A stretch of DNA of 64,000 bases from Piscinibacter gummiphilus (GTDB lineage Bacteria; Pseudomonadota; Gammaproteobacteria; Burkholderiales; Burkholderiaceae_C), in NCBI RefSeq assembly GCF_032681285.1, contig NZ_CP136336.1, positions 3,521,001-3,585,000 of the forward strand, written 5' to 3'. The position numbers and the translations under genes are program-made. The notes under the pieces were generated by a model that did not search any database, was not told the origin of the DNA, and saw only the letters and a list, made by a program, of their open reading frames with translations. Shown piece by piece: positions 26,055 to 34,696 of the stretch (positions within the stretch are counted from its first letter, which is position 1; each line of letters begins with the position of its first letter).

Positions 26055-26366
26055 GTGCGCAAGCTGCCACCCCAGGACTTCGCCGTCAGCACCGATGTCG
26101 GCGGCTCCACCCTCGCCTTCACCTGCGACATGTCGATCGGCCCGAACGGCAACGTGCGCGCCATGCTGCCGCCGCACGTCGCCGCCAATGCGGGCTTCAT
26201 GAAGCGCCTTGCCAAGGCCGTCGAGGAGGCGCGCAACGACCGCGACAACCCCGCCCGTTTGCAGATCCAGGTGCTGCGCAAGAACACCTACGTCAGCTGC
26301 ACCACCCGAGGCCCCGTGGTGGACGTCATTTCCAAGGTGGTGCAGTCGTACGCCCGCAAGAGCTAG
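26055..26366 (+). CDS. Hypothetical protein
   Basis: 103 residues from a GTG with GGAG upstream. Alpha/beta with 'GNVRAMLPPHVAANAGFMKRLAKAVEEARNDRDNPARLQIQVLRKNTYVSC'. No family recognised. Confidence 0.6.
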   Translation: MRKLPPQDFAVSTDVGGSTLAFTCDMSIGPNGNVRAMLPPHVAANAGFMKRLAKAVEEARNDRDNPARLQIQVLRKNTYVSCTTRGPVVDVISKVVQSYARKS

Positions 26367-26377
26367 TTTTCGTTCGC

Positions 26378-26406
26378 TTGACAACCAACTGTTTGTTGCA
26401 TAACAA
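26378..26406 (+). promoter_or_regulatory. Promoter for 26437 operon
   Basis: TTGACA, 17 nt spacer containing AACTGTTTGTTG, TAACAA. A near-consensus sigma70 promoter with the phage's operator-like motif between the boxes. Confidence 0.75.
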
Positions 26407-26436
26407 TCGGTTTGTCTACTTCAGGAGGACGCCCAG

Positions 26437-26793
26437 ATGACCCCCAAGATCTTCACCGTGATGGTGTTCCAGATGGTCGACAGCATTCGCCGCCTCGACG
26501 TGCACCACGTCGCCGGCATGACCAGCGATGACGCCGAGCAGCGCATCAAGCTGCGCAACGCGGACCACCTCGGCGGCCAGTGCTTCATCACCACCGACAA
26601 GCACGAGGCCGAGCGCGGCGACGGCTGCAAGCTCTACACCACCCGCTGGCGCAACGCGGAGTCCGTCAGCGACGAGGAGTTCCGGGCCTGGCTGCGCCGC
26701 GCCACGCACGACAGCGTCGAAGACGGCGACAGCCACCCGGCCGCGTTCCGTCGCTTCCATGTTCAGCCCGCCGTTGTGAGGCTTGCAGCATGA
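26437..26793 (+). CDS. Hypothetical protein
   Basis: 118 residues after a strong AGGAGG site. The first 60 residues resemble a small alpha/beta domain ('IFTVMVFQMVDSIRRLDVHHVAG'). ATGA overlap with the next gene. No family recognised. Confidence 0.6.
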   Translation: MTPKIFTVMVFQMVDSIRRLDVHHVAGMTSDDAEQRIKLRNADHLGGQCFITTDKHEAERGDGCKLYTTRWRNAESVSDEEFRAWLRRATHDSVEDGDSHPAAFRRFHVQPAVVRLAA

Positions 26794-26999
26794 GCGCGCA
26801 GCACACGCCGGGGCCCCTGCCCGAGTCGGTCGCCGTGGAGTGGGAAGCCACCGCGCGCAGCTTGCGCATCGAAGCACGGCGCGCCCGCAACTACGAGTCG
26901 CGCCAGATTCACCTGCGCGATGCCGCCGACGCCGAAGCGTTTGCAGCCCGTATCCGCGCCGCCCGCGCCGCCATCGCCAAGGCCGGGGGTGCGTCGTGA
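26790..26999 (+). CDS. Small 'SAQHTPGP...AKAGGAS' protein, copy 1
   Basis: 69 residues. It shares its first nine residues and its last ten with the gene at 27393, while the middle differs. The 'QHTPGP' opening is common in short phage proteins. GTGA overlap with the next gene. Function unknown. Confidence 0.6.
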   Translation: MSAQHTPGPLPESVAVEWEATARSLRIEARRARNYESRQIHLRDAADAEAFAARIRAARAAIAKAGGAS

Positions 27000-27229
27000 G
27001 CCGCCCTCGCAACTTCGACGTGCCGTCAAAAGAGGTGCATGCCTACGGGCCGCAAGAGCACTCTCTGTGCGGCCTCGCGCCAGAAGCCTACGAGTCTGGT
27101 GACCATCACGAGACGGTCGTATTCGCTGAGCCCGGGCAAGTCGTCAACTGCGAGCTGTGCCGACAGTTCATCGATCATGTGCGTGACAGCTTCAAGGGCT
27201 ACCGCGCCAAGGCCGGGGGTGCGTCGTGA
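26996..27229 (+). CDS. Small protein with CGL...C..C putative zinc site
   Basis: 77 residues from a GTG. Cys residues in 'HSLCGL' and 'CELCRQF' could bind zinc. It ends in the same 'AKAGGAS' as its neighbours. Confidence 0.6.
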   Translation: MSRPRNFDVPSKEVHAYGPQEHSLCGLAPEAYESGDHHETVVFAEPGQVVNCELCRQFIDHVRDSFKGYRAKAGGAS

Positions 27230-27396
27230 AGCAGCACCGCCCCGCCACCCGCGCTCCGCATGGCTCGCCCCAGTACCCCGAGCGCATCGCCGCCCACGTC
27301 ACCAAGAAGCAGCGCCGCGCCTTCGAGCGCATGGGCGGCAGTGGCTGGTTGCGCGGGCTGATCGACCGTGAGCTGAAGAAAGGCAGGAAGGCATGA
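27226..27396 (+). CDS. 56-residue basic protein, possibly ribbon-helix-helix-like
   Basis: The GTG overlaps the previous stop (GTGA), and the stop overlaps the next ATG (ATGA). 'AHVTKKQRRAFERMGGSGWLRGLID' looks like the helices of small DNA-binding proteins. Short, but coupling on both sides supports it. Confidence 0.55.
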   Translation: MKQHRPATRAPHGSPQYPERIAAHVTKKQRRAFERMGGSGWLRGLIDRELKKGRKA

Positions 27397-27743
27397 GCGC
27401 GCAGCACACGCCGGGGCCGCACATCCTGCGCAATCCGCTCAACGGTCTGATCTGGTCCAGGCACAACGACCACCCCGTCAGCGAGCTGGCTGGTGACTAC
27501 ACCGTCTACTCGTCGGCGCACCATGCAACCCAAGCCTTGCGTCGCAATCGCAAGCTGCTCGATGCCGGCTTCGTGGTCGAGCCCGAACCCGCACATCAGC
27601 GCGGCGAGTACGTCGCAAAGCTGCGCGCCTTTCAGTCGGGATACGGAAGGTTGGGAGGCAACTGCGCAGACGCTGAATGGAACGCGTTTTCAGAGGGGTG
27701 GGACTTCCGCGCCGCCATCGCCAAGGCCGGGGGTGCATCGTGA
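27393..27743 (+). CDS. 'SAQHTPGP...AKAGGAS' protein, copy 2
   Basis: 116 residues, same N- and C-terminal ends as 26790 but a different centre ('GDYTVYSSAHHATQALRRNRKLLDAGF'). It looks like a module swap between conserved ends. GTGA overlap downstream. Confidence 0.6.
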   Translation: MSAQHTPGPHILRNPLNGLIWSRHNDHPVSELAGDYTVYSSAHHATQALRRNRKLLDAGFVVEPEPAHQRGEYVAKLRAFQSGYGRLGGNCADAEWNAFSEGWDFRAAIAKAGGAS

Positions 27744-27964
27744 CCGAGTCCACCACCTACCCCATCGGCACCAAGTTCGCCCGCCGCGTCAGTGCCAAGC
27801 GCACCGACGTTTGCACGGTGGTCGACATCCACCGCACCTACAACAACGCAGGCGAGCTCGTTAAGACGCGCTACGTGGCGACGCACGAGTTCCTTGGCCA
27901 GGTCGTCACCGACCACGACGTCGTCGCCGTGACGATCGCCCGCAATCTGATTGAGAAGACATGA
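27740..27964 (+). CDS. Hypothetical small beta protein
   Basis: 74 residues from a GTG overlapping the previous stop. 'KFARRVSAKRTDVCTVVDIHRTYNNAGELVKTRYVATHEFLG' forms an SH3-like strand pattern common in small phage proteins. Confidence 0.6.
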   Translation: MTESTTYPIGTKFARRVSAKRTDVCTVVDIHRTYNNAGELVKTRYVATHEFLGQVVTDHDVVAVTIARNLIEKT

Positions 27965-28194
27965 GCGCCATCACCATCCGCCGCGAGAACGGGCAACGCA
28001 ACGCGTACCTGGGCGGCAAGTTCATCGCGTCGATCCACGACTTTCGGGCGGCCGCCAAGACCAACAGCAAGGTCGACCGCTTCTCCACCATTCAAGACAA
28101 CTGGGGCGTGGCCTGGACGTCCGGCCGCTACGACTGGCACGGCACCTATGGCGAGGCGCGCGACAACGTGCTGAAGGGCCCGGCAACGCGATGA
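27961..28194 (+). CDS. Hypothetical small protein
   Basis: 77 residues, ATGA overlaps at both ends. Alpha/beta, 'YLGGKFIASIHDFRAAAKTNSKVDRFSTIQDNWGVAW'. No family recognised. Confidence 0.55.
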   Translation: MSAITIRRENGQRNAYLGGKFIASIHDFRAAAKTNSKVDRFSTIQDNWGVAWTSGRYDWHGTYGEARDNVLKGPATR

Positions 28195-28445
28195 GCTACA
28201 TCCTCTTCAGCATGACCGAGCGCAAGGCAGCGAAGCGACACCGCTGCATCTGGTGCGGCGAGCACATCGAGCCTGGCGACACCTACAGCGACGAGCGAAG
28301 CGTCTACGACGGCGAGATCCAGCGCATGCGTTGGCACCCGGAGTGCCGCGCCGACGCCGAGGACGGCTGGAAGAACGGGGCAGACGAGGAGTTCATGCCC
28401 CATTGCGCCGAGCGCCCCGAGCCTTTGCCGAAGGCGCCGGCATGA
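28191..28445 (+). CDS. Small treble-clef zinc-finger protein
   Basis: 84 residues. 'HRCIWCGEHIEPGDTY' and the following 'RWHPEC' supply CxxC and HxxC zinc ligands in a LIM/treble-clef-like spacing. Likely nucleic-acid or protein binding. ATGA overlaps. Confidence 0.65.
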   Translation: MSYILFSMTERKAAKRHRCIWCGEHIEPGDTYSDERSVYDGEIQRMRWHPECRADAEDGWKNGADEEFMPHCAERPEPLPKAPA

Positions 28446-28654
28446 CCGACGAGGCCGCCCGCCGGCGCAGCTTTGCTGTGCAGCTGCTCGCCTGCAAGGG
28501 CGACACGCCGGCAGATCGCGAGGCCGCCGCGCGTGCCGCCGTCAAGGCGATGAAGCCGGAGGAGCGCCAGCGGCTGGGCGAGCGCCTCGATGGGCTCATC
28601 GAGTGGGTGGCCGAGTACGAGGCCGAAGAAGAGCGAATCGCGAGAGGAATCTGA
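28442..28654 (+). CDS. Small helical protein
   Basis: 70 residues, two helices, acidic C-terminal end. ATGA overlap with the upstream gene. No family recognised. Confidence 0.55.
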   Translation: MTDEAARRRSFAVQLLACKGDTPADREAAARAAVKAMKPEERQRLGERLDGLIEWVAEYEAEEERIARGI

Positions 28655-28659
28655 CCACC

Positions 28660-28986
28660 ATGCAACCACGTCACCACCCACATTTCCGCCGCCTGTGCAT
28701 CGAGATGCTCGGTCGCCTGGGCGCCAAGGAATCGAAGCTCACCTGGTACGAGCTGCAGCTCGACACGCGCATCGGCCCGCTGCTACTCAACCCGCTCGAC
28801 GGTTGGCTCGCGGCGCGTTTCGATGACATCCAGCGCGCGGCCGCACTGCTCAACCCGGGCGGCAACTGGACGAGCCGCCTCAACCCTCACAGCGGCAAGT
28901 GGAACTTCCACTTCGACGACACCGTCACGCCGGAGATCGCGGTCGAGTTCATCGAGCGCAACATCCGCCAGGTGCTGCCAGCATGA
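28660..28986 (+). CDS. Hypothetical protein
   Basis: 108 residues, start ATG at 28660 just after the previous stop. 'NPGGNWTSRLNPHSGKWNFHFDDTVTPEIAVEFIERNIRQVL' is a compact C-terminal domain. ATGA overlap with the RNase H fusion gene. Confidence 0.6.
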   Translation: MQPRHHPHFRRLCIEMLGRLGAKESKLTWYELQLDTRIGPLLLNPLDGWLAARFDDIQRAAALLNPGGNWTSRLNPHSGKWNFHFDDTVTPEIAVEFIERNIRQVLPA

Positions 28987-29843
28987 CCTCGCCAATCTGC
29001 CCCGGCTGCAGCCAGCCGGCGAAGCTGCTCACCGGCGGCCAGCTCTACCCCCACCTGGCGCACAACGCCAACCTGCGGGCCAAGTACTTCTGGCGCTGCG
29101 ACCCGTGCGATGCGACCGTGGGCTGCCACCCAAAGAGCGGCGGCAACGGCGACGGCACCAAGCCACTCGGCACGCTCGCCGGGCCCGAGCTCCGGCGCCG
29201 TCGGCACGTCGTGCACGGCATGCTGGACCCGCTCTGGCAGCGGCACGGCCGCGCGCGCAATGAGGTCTACGCCACCCTGGCCAACGCCATGGGCATCAGC
29301 AAGGAGCAGTGCCACGTCGGGATGTTCACGCTCGAGCAGTGTGACAAGGCAATCAAGGTGCTGAAGGACATCACATCGGTCAAGCGCGTCGCCACGCCCA
29401 GCTGCATCGAGATCTACACCGACGGCAGCTCGACCGGCAAGGTCGGGCCGGGCGGCTGGGGCTTTGTTGCGCGCGACCCTGACGGCGACGACGTCGAGCA
29501 GTTCGGCGGCGCCAACGACACCACCAACAACCGCATGGAGATGATGGCCATCATCAAGGCGATGGAGTGGGCGGCCGGCCGGCGCTGCCGCATCTTCAGC
29601 GACAGCCAGTTGTGCGTGAACACGCTGACTACCTGGGCGGCCGGCTGGAAGCGGCGCGGCTGGCGCAAGGCCGACGGCGGCGAGGTGCTCAACCTCGACC
29701 TGGTCAAGCAGGCGCACGAGCTCTACCAGCGCGGCAACGTCACGGCCCTGTGGGTGCGCGGGCACGCCGGCAACGAGCTGAACGAGCGCGCCGATCGCCT
29801 GGCGAACCGCGGCCGCGCCGAGGTTGCAGAACAGCTTGTTTGA
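28983..29843 (+). CDS. DUF3268 zinc domain fused to ribonuclease H
   Basis: 286 residues. The N-terminal domain (about 1-60) has 'CPGCSQPAK...YPH...FWRCDPCDATVGCHP', a zinc-binding DUF3268-like module. The C-terminal domain (about 140-285) is RNase HI with the full catalytic set: Asp147 in 'YTDGSS', Glu186 in 'NNRMEM', Asp207 in 'FSDSQ' and Asp271 in 'NERADRLA', plus His261. It should cut RNA in RNA-DNA hybrids, for example primers or R-loops. The zinc domain may target it. Confidence 0.88.
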   Translation: MTSPICPGCSQPAKLLTGGQLYPHLAHNANLRAKYFWRCDPCDATVGCHPKSGGNGDGTKPLGTLAGPELRRRRHVVHGMLDPLWQRHGRARNEVYATLANAMGISKEQCHVGMFTLEQCDKAIKVLKDITSVKRVATPSCIEIYTDGSSTGKVGPGGWGFVARDPDGDDVEQFGGANDTTNNRMEMMAIIKAMEWAAGRRCRIFSDSQLCVNTLTTWAAGWKRRGWRKADGGEVLNLDLVKQAHELYQRGNVTALWVRGHAGNELNERADRLANRGRAEVAEQLV

Positions 29844-29868
29844 CACCAAACAGTTTGTGACGTAACAT
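29840..29868 (+). promoter_or_regulatory. Promoter for 29899 operon
   Basis: TTGACA, 17 nt spacer containing AAACAGTTTG, TAACAT. Nearly consensus sigma70. The operator-like AAACAGTTTG at 29848-29857 is identical to that at 41534 and 40519. Confidence 0.8.
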
Positions 29869-29898
29869 TCGCTTCGCCATCAGCAATCAGGAGGCAAC

Positions 29899-30408
29899 AT
29901 GGCAAAGCAAACGTACACCGTCGTCGAAGTCCCGGGCTCGAAGCGCTCGAGCGAGCGCCCCTACTCTCACGCCGTGATCGGCCGCCGCAGCGGCAAGATC
30001 AGCGCCATCACGGCCGAGGCGCACCACAAGGCAACCGCCGCGCAAACCAAGCGCTGGGACACCAAGAGCTGGAATGACTGGAAGCGCGCCTCCGAGGCCA
30101 CGGTCGGTCAGCTCTACCGCAACCACAACAACGTGATGGTCGTGGCTCGCGACTACGAGGTGGAGATCGGCCAGAAGTTCATGGCCGAGAACCCGACGCT
30201 CGAGGGGTATCTCGAGAAGCTGGAGGCGTCTCGCGCCAAGCACATCGCCGACCTCAAGGCATCGCCCGACGGTGAGCTCTGCGTGCTCCAGTGGTCGATG
30301 TCCCACAAGAATGCCTTCAAGGCGCTCGGCACCTTTGCCAAGCACCACATCGATCTCCAGGTTGTGCCGTGCGTCGTCGTGGCCAAGAAGTCCAAGCTGG
30401 CGGCCTGA
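29899..30408 (+). CDS. Hypothetical protein, first of operon
   Basis: 169 residues with AGGAGG upstream. Basic N-terminus, helical middle 'LEGYLEKLEASRAKHIADLKAS', beta-like end. No family recognised. Confidence 0.6.
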   Translation: MAKQTYTVVEVPGSKRSSERPYSHAVIGRRSGKISAITAEAHHKATAAQTKRWDTKSWNDWKRASEATVGQLYRNHNNVMVVARDYEVEIGQKFMAENPTLEGYLEKLEASRAKHIADLKASPDGELCVLQWSMSHKNAFKALGTFAKHHIDLQVVPCVVVAKKSKLAA

Positions 30409-30411
30409 CCG

Positions 30412-31344
30412 ATGTCGCTCTACCAGATCAACCACGACATCAATCGCAAGCTCTGGTGCGGCCCGGGCGCCATCGCCCTGGTCACCGGCCTGCCGACGAG
30501 CCTGATCTACGCGCACGCTGATGCCGAGCGCCGCTCGCGCGGCGGCAAGCGCGGCGTGCAGGGCATGTACAACTCGGAGCTCTGGGCGGTGCTCCGGGCC
30601 TGCGGCTTCCGCGTGACCGAGGTCTACAACTCCCGCGGCGAGCAGCCCACGCTCAAGCAGTTCGCTCGCGACAAGGCCAGCCTCTTCGCCGCCCGGCCGA
30701 TCATCGTCCACGTCGGCGATCACTATGGCGTGCTGATTGGGCGCCGCTATGCCGACAACCAGACGCGCGACCCCATCTACGTGGGCGACTGCACCTATCT
30801 GCGGTCACGGGTATGTGCCGCCTGGGCCGTCGAGCGCATCGGCAAACCGCTGCCGGCGCCTGAAAAGCCAGCCCCGAAGCCTCGCGACACGACGTCTGCC
30901 CGCGCGCGCAGCAAGGCGCAGGCACTGGCCAAGAAGCACGGCATCGAGATCGAGCGCGAAGCCAAGGACGCCTTCTGGGTCACCTGCCCTGCGCTGGCTG
31001 ACGACGACCCGCTCGAGGGGTCGCACTTCGCGTTTGACTGGGTGGAGATCCTGAGGAAGGTCGAAGCCTACGTCGAGCACCTGACCAACGGCTACCTCGA
31101 GGCGGTCACCGCGCCGCCCGCGCCGCCGCCTCCCGCCTGCCCCGCAACCACCGCCGCTGCTGTCGCCTTCGTGCTCGAGCAGGACGGCGCCCAGTCCCCG
31201 ATGGACATCGCGTGCGACCTGTCCATCCGCTACGGCGTGCCCGTCACAGAGAAGCAGGTGCGCGGCGCGGCCATCTCCCTCATCCAGCGCGGCGCTGCTC
31301 GCTGGTTCCGCAACAAGCTCAAGCCAACCGAGGCCCACGCATGA
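30412..31344 (+). CDS. C39-like cysteine-peptidase domain protein
   Basis: 310 residues. The N-terminal about 135 residues look like a papain-fold/C39-like domain: 'INRKLWCGPGAIALVTG' with nucleophile-like Cys16 after an Asn/Trp context, then 'PIIVHVGDHYGVLIG' with His100/His104. A charged linker (about 140-170), a middle domain and a Pro-rich stretch (about 230-240) lead to a helical C-terminus that may be winged-helix-like. A real peptidase, amidase or transferase is possible. The activity needs testing. Confidence 0.65.
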   Translation: MSLYQINHDINRKLWCGPGAIALVTGLPTSLIYAHADAERRSRGGKRGVQGMYNSELWAVLRACGFRVTEVYNSRGEQPTLKQFARDKASLFAARPIIVHVGDHYGVLIGRRYADNQTRDPIYVGDCTYLRSRVCAAWAVERIGKPLPAPEKPAPKPRDTTSARARSKAQALAKKHGIEIEREAKDAFWVTCPALADDDPLEGSHFAFDWVEILRKVEAYVEHLTNGYLEAVTAPPAPPPPACPATTAAAVAFVLEQDGAQSPMDIACDLSIRYGVPVTEKQVRGAAISLIQRGAARWFRNKLKPTEAHA

Positions 31345-32216
31345 CCAACCCCGAAAACCCCCACGTCGGCCTGCTGTTCTCCGCGCGCCACGCCATAGCC
31401 GAGAAGCTCGGCGTCACCATGGACGAGACGTTCAACGCAATCGTGCGCGAGACGTGCCATGCCATTTGCAGTCAGGACTCCCTGCAGCAGCGCGTCCAGC
31501 CGTGGCTGATGGAGTGCTTCGGTCCCATGATCGCGGGCGACCGCGAGGAGCGCAACCACCGCTTCCTCGAGGAGGCCATCGAGCTCGTTCAGGCGTGCGG
31601 TTGCAGCGCTAGCGAGGCGCACCAGCTGGTCGACTACGTGTATGGTCGGCCGGTCGGTGAGCCAGACCAGGAGGTCGGTGGCGTGATGATCACGTTGGCC
31701 GCGCTGTGCCTGGCCAACGGACTGGACATGCACGACGCCGGCGAGCGCGAGCTGGCGCGCATCTGGACGATGGTCGAGAAGATCCGCGCCAAGCAGGCCT
31801 CGAAGCCTAAGCACTCGCCCTTGCCCGCGGCGCCAGCAGCAAGCGGCCTGCGGTTTCCCACCATGCTGCGCAAGATGTGGAGCGGCGCCGAGGTGCAGGC
31901 CTGGCTCGATGAGCAGGGCGAGCTGATCCGCTTGCGCGACATCCCCGAGGGCTGCACGCCGACCGATGCGCGCGTGCTGCGCGAGGCGAACCACAAGCTG
32001 GCCGAACAGCAGCATCAGCCCGCCTACGACAGCGGCAAGCCCACGAAGACTGGCGTCTATGCCGTGCGCGTGGATGACCCGATGGGGTCGGGCCTGATGA
32101 AGGACATGTTCCTCATGTGGATCGAGGGGCGCTGGGGCTACCTTGGCAGCGATCAGTTCTTCCGCGGCGCCGTGCACGGCTGGATCGGCCCGCTTCCACG
32201 CAAGGTGTCGGCATGA
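31341..32216 (+). CDS. MazG-like NTP pyrophosphohydrolase domain protein
   Basis: 291 residues, ATGA overlaps. The middle part 'NHRFLEEAIELVQACGCS' with later 'EVGGVMITLAALCLANGLD' fits the E-x-x-E...E-x-x-D pattern of all-alpha NTP pyrophosphatases. A C-terminal domain (about 185-291) with 'KTGVYAVRVDD...FLMWIEGRWGYLGSDQFF' is a separate small module. It may clear non-canonical or alarmone nucleotides. Confidence 0.7.
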   Translation: MTNPENPHVGLLFSARHAIAEKLGVTMDETFNAIVRETCHAICSQDSLQQRVQPWLMECFGPMIAGDREERNHRFLEEAIELVQACGCSASEAHQLVDYVYGRPVGEPDQEVGGVMITLAALCLANGLDMHDAGERELARIWTMVEKIRAKQASKPKHSPLPAAPAASGLRFPTMLRKMWSGAEVQAWLDEQGELIRLRDIPEGCTPTDARVLREANHKLAEQQHQPAYDSGKPTKTGVYAVRVDDPMGSGLMKDMFLMWIEGRWGYLGSDQFFRGAVHGWIGPLPRKVSA

Positions 32217-32554
32217 CGCGCGCACAGCAATGCAACGTGCCGCCGCCAGGCTGGCGCTGCACACGGCAGGCGGGCCACGATGGCCCGTGCGCCGCGATCG
32301 AGGCGCTGCCATGGTGGAGGCCGCCCTTCCCCGCCATCGAGGCAGCCAAGGTGCGCTTCGCCGACGTGTGGGACGCGCTCTTCGGCAAGCTCGAGGTCTT
32401 CTTCAAGGTCGAGTACGACGGCTCGTGGTTCATCTGCGAGGCTCGCGACGTGCGCGACTGGGTCTGCGAAGGCGGCCCCGCCATCTACACCGTCACCGAG
32501 GTGCGCATGACGCGCCGCCAGTTCAACAACCTTCCTGAATTCGCTGGGTTCTGA
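32213..32554 (+). CDS. Small cysteine-containing protein
   Basis: 113 residues. 'CNVPPPGWRCTRQAGHDGPC' near the N-terminus is a small Cys/His knuckle frequent in phage proteins. ATGA overlap with the previous gene. Confidence 0.6.
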   Translation: MTRAQQCNVPPPGWRCTRQAGHDGPCAAIEALPWWRPPFPAIEAAKVRFADVWDALFGKLEVFFKVEYDGSWFICEARDVRDWVCEGGPAIYTVTEVRMTRRQFNNLPEFAGF

Positions 32555-32555
32555 C

Positions 32556-33941
32556 ATGACCACCGATCGCAACTCCAAGACCTGCGCACTCCCGACGCCC
32601 GAAGAGCGGGCGGTGGGCACCTTCCTGCCCTTCGATGACCAGCCGACACACTGCTGGCGCTGCGGCGACCCCAAGACCAGCCACGGCCAGGCCGGCGAGT
32701 GCATGCCGTACCGCCGCCGCCCCACCACACCGAGCGCAGAGGCGCTGGCAGTCTGGCGCATCGAATACAGCAACGAAACCGGCCCTGATGACGGTGGATT
32801 TTGGGAATGGTGGACAGTCACCAATGGCGCGATGTCGTTCAAGGCCGACACAGAGGATGAGGCAAAGTTTCTTGTTGCCACACTCGCCTCCTCCGGGCAG
32901 GCCGCCCCGAACAATGAGGCGCTGGCAGTTCGCCTTCGTGACGCATGCTCCAAGCTGCGCACCTCCAGCATGCCGCTGGCAGACATGATCCCGCTGATGC
33001 AGCAGGCAGCTGACGCACTCGCCTCCTCCGGGCAGGCCGCCTCTGCGGTGCCAGAGGTGGAAGTCTGGTTCGGCTCAATGCCAGAGTCGAATGGCCGCGA
33101 GAACTGGACGGTGACACTGCGCAGGAAGGAGCGCCCCGACAACGTCAGCAAGCACGACCTGCACCGGCTCATGAGCGGCGTGTCTGTCTATCGCTCGGAG
33201 TACAAGGATCGTGCTCGCTACGAAGCCGACCGGCTGCGCTTCCTGCTCGGCGAGATCGACACGCCTCCCGACATCCTGGCCTACGACGCCGACCTGCACA
33301 GCGGTTTCGTCGAACCGACCTCCACCACACAGCCGGAGGGGGAAGTCGTCGTTACGAAGAACGAGGCCGGCGCGATCGTGGCGGTCACACGGCAAGACGA
33401 CGAGGGTCGCATCCTGAGCGTTATTGCAGAGGCCACCCCGCCACGAGAGGCGCTGGCACAAGCGGCCGAGACGCTACAGATTCGCTCTTGGCTGGACACT
33501 GCAATCGAAGCGCTGACGGATGGCGGGGCAGGCGCCAAGGCACTCGCGGTCAAGAACATTCGGAAGGCCCGCGATGCTTTGGCTGAAGCGCGCGAGACGG
33601 CCGAGCCGGTGGCTTCATTGCGAGACCGCCTGCAGCAGAAGTGCTCCGACTGGGTGGTGTATTGGCGTGCGCCCGATGCGCACGGAGTCGAACTGAGCCA
33701 TGAGCAAGCGCTCGAATTGCTGAGAGATGCGCTCGGCGTGGAAGTTGAGATCGCCGCCCCCGTGTCTCACGACGCCGCGCTGCAGGCCGAGCGCGAGCGC
33801 CTTTGCGCCGCCATCAAAGAGGCCGATGACAAGGCCGGCGTCGAGGCCGACTACATGCTCGACAGCAACGACTGCATCAGCGTTATTCGCGGCACATGGA
33901 ATCCCGACGGCGCCCGCGCCGAGGGGAAGATCGATGCCTAA
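32556..33941 (+). CDS. Mosaic Ea22-like protein with internal repeats
   Basis: 461 residues built from short modules. 'LASSGQAA' occurs twice (near residues 110 and 155), and there are several 'EALA' repeats. The 'PTHCWRCGD' near residue 30 is a zinc knuckle. This layout resembles Ea22-type accessory proteins of lambdoid phages, whose roles are unclear. The internal repeats suggest growth by recombination. Confidence 0.6.
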   Translation: MTTDRNSKTCALPTPEERAVGTFLPFDDQPTHCWRCGDPKTSHGQAGECMPYRRRPTTPSAEALAVWRIEYSNETGPDDGGFWEWWTVTNGAMSFKADTEDEAKFLVATLASSGQAAPNNEALAVRLRDACSKLRTSSMPLADMIPLMQQAADALASSGQAASAVPEVEVWFGSMPESNGRENWTVTLRRKERPDNVSKHDLHRLMSGVSVYRSEYKDRARYEADRLRFLLGEIDTPPDILAYDADLHSGFVEPTSTTQPEGEVVVTKNEAGAIVAVTRQDDEGRILSVIAEATPPREALAQAAETLQIRSWLDTAIEALTDGGAGAKALAVKNIRKARDALAEARETAEPVASLRDRLQQKCSDWVVYWRAPDAHGVELSHEQALELLRDALGVEVEIAAPVSHDAALQAERERLCAAIKEADDKAGVEADYMLDSNDCISVIRGTWNPDGARAEGKIDA

Positions 33942-34284
33942 GCGCGCCGCCGTCCTCTACACCTACGACCTGCAGCCCATCACGGTCGTCGGCCTGAGCA
34001 ACTTCCTGTGGGACATGCTGCACCGAGGCGACATGGTGCAGCTGGTCGTGCCGGAGCCGTTCAAGTTCGAGGCGCCAGACCCGACTCAGCAGATGCGCCT
34101 CGTGCGCATTCGTGCCGAGCATTTCCGATTCCGAGGCCACGACTCCATGATGCTCTTTACCGAGGATGAGGAGTACGCCCTGGCGCTGCAGGCCGCCTTC
34201 CTGCCAGGCCAGCATGGCGAAGTTCAGCGGCGCGAGCGCCGCGCATTTATCAACGGTTTCCTCACGGCGCTGGACGCGCTTTGA
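33934..34284 (+). CDS. Hypothetical protein
   Basis: 116 residues, overlaps the previous gene by 8 bp. Beta-rich start 'RAAVLYTYDLQPITVVGLSNFLWDML', helical end. No family recognised. Confidence 0.6.
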   Translation: MPKRAAVLYTYDLQPITVVGLSNFLWDMLHRGDMVQLVVPEPFKFEAPDPTQQMRLVRIRAEHFRFRGHDSMMLFTEDEEYALALQAAFLPGQHGEVQRRERRAFINGFLTALDAL

Positions 34285-34294
34285 CCCACATCAC

Positions 34295-34531
34295 ATGACC
34301 AAAGCAACAAAGCAATCCACCGCCGGCAAGCCCGGCCGCAAGGCAGTCGACGGGGCCACCGGTGTCGTGCGCGCGACGGTGTCCCTCCTGCCGCACCACA
34401 GGGACCACGACCTCCCACTTCTGGGTGGGTCGGCGTTCCTGCGCAAGGCCATCGACGACGCCATGGCAGAGCTGCGGCGCAGTGGAAAAGTACTCAAGAA
34501 ATCAGGCGCGGCGGAGACTCGTTCCGGCTAG
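34295..34531 (+). CDS. Small basic, possibly ribbon-helix-helix protein
   Basis: 78 residues. Basic N-terminus followed by 'GVVRATVSLLPHHRDHDLPLLGGSAFLRKAIDDAMAEL', a strand-helix-helix pattern. No ribosome site of note. DNA-binding is a guess. Confidence 0.5.
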   Translation: MTKATKQSTAGKPGRKAVDGATGVVRATVSLLPHHRDHDLPLLGGSAFLRKAIDDAMAELRRSGKVLKKSGAAETRSG

Positions 34532-34696
34532 AGTCCCGCCCGCGGCAAGAAGCAAGAATTCACACGCACCAGCATCACCCGAATGGATGAGGCTCACTCA
34601 ATGAGCCAGTGGCTTGGGACCATATGCGCAATGGAACAACGGGCTGAGGAGGGCCCTCGTTCCACCCAACGAAACAAAGAATCTTCGAGAGCTTCC

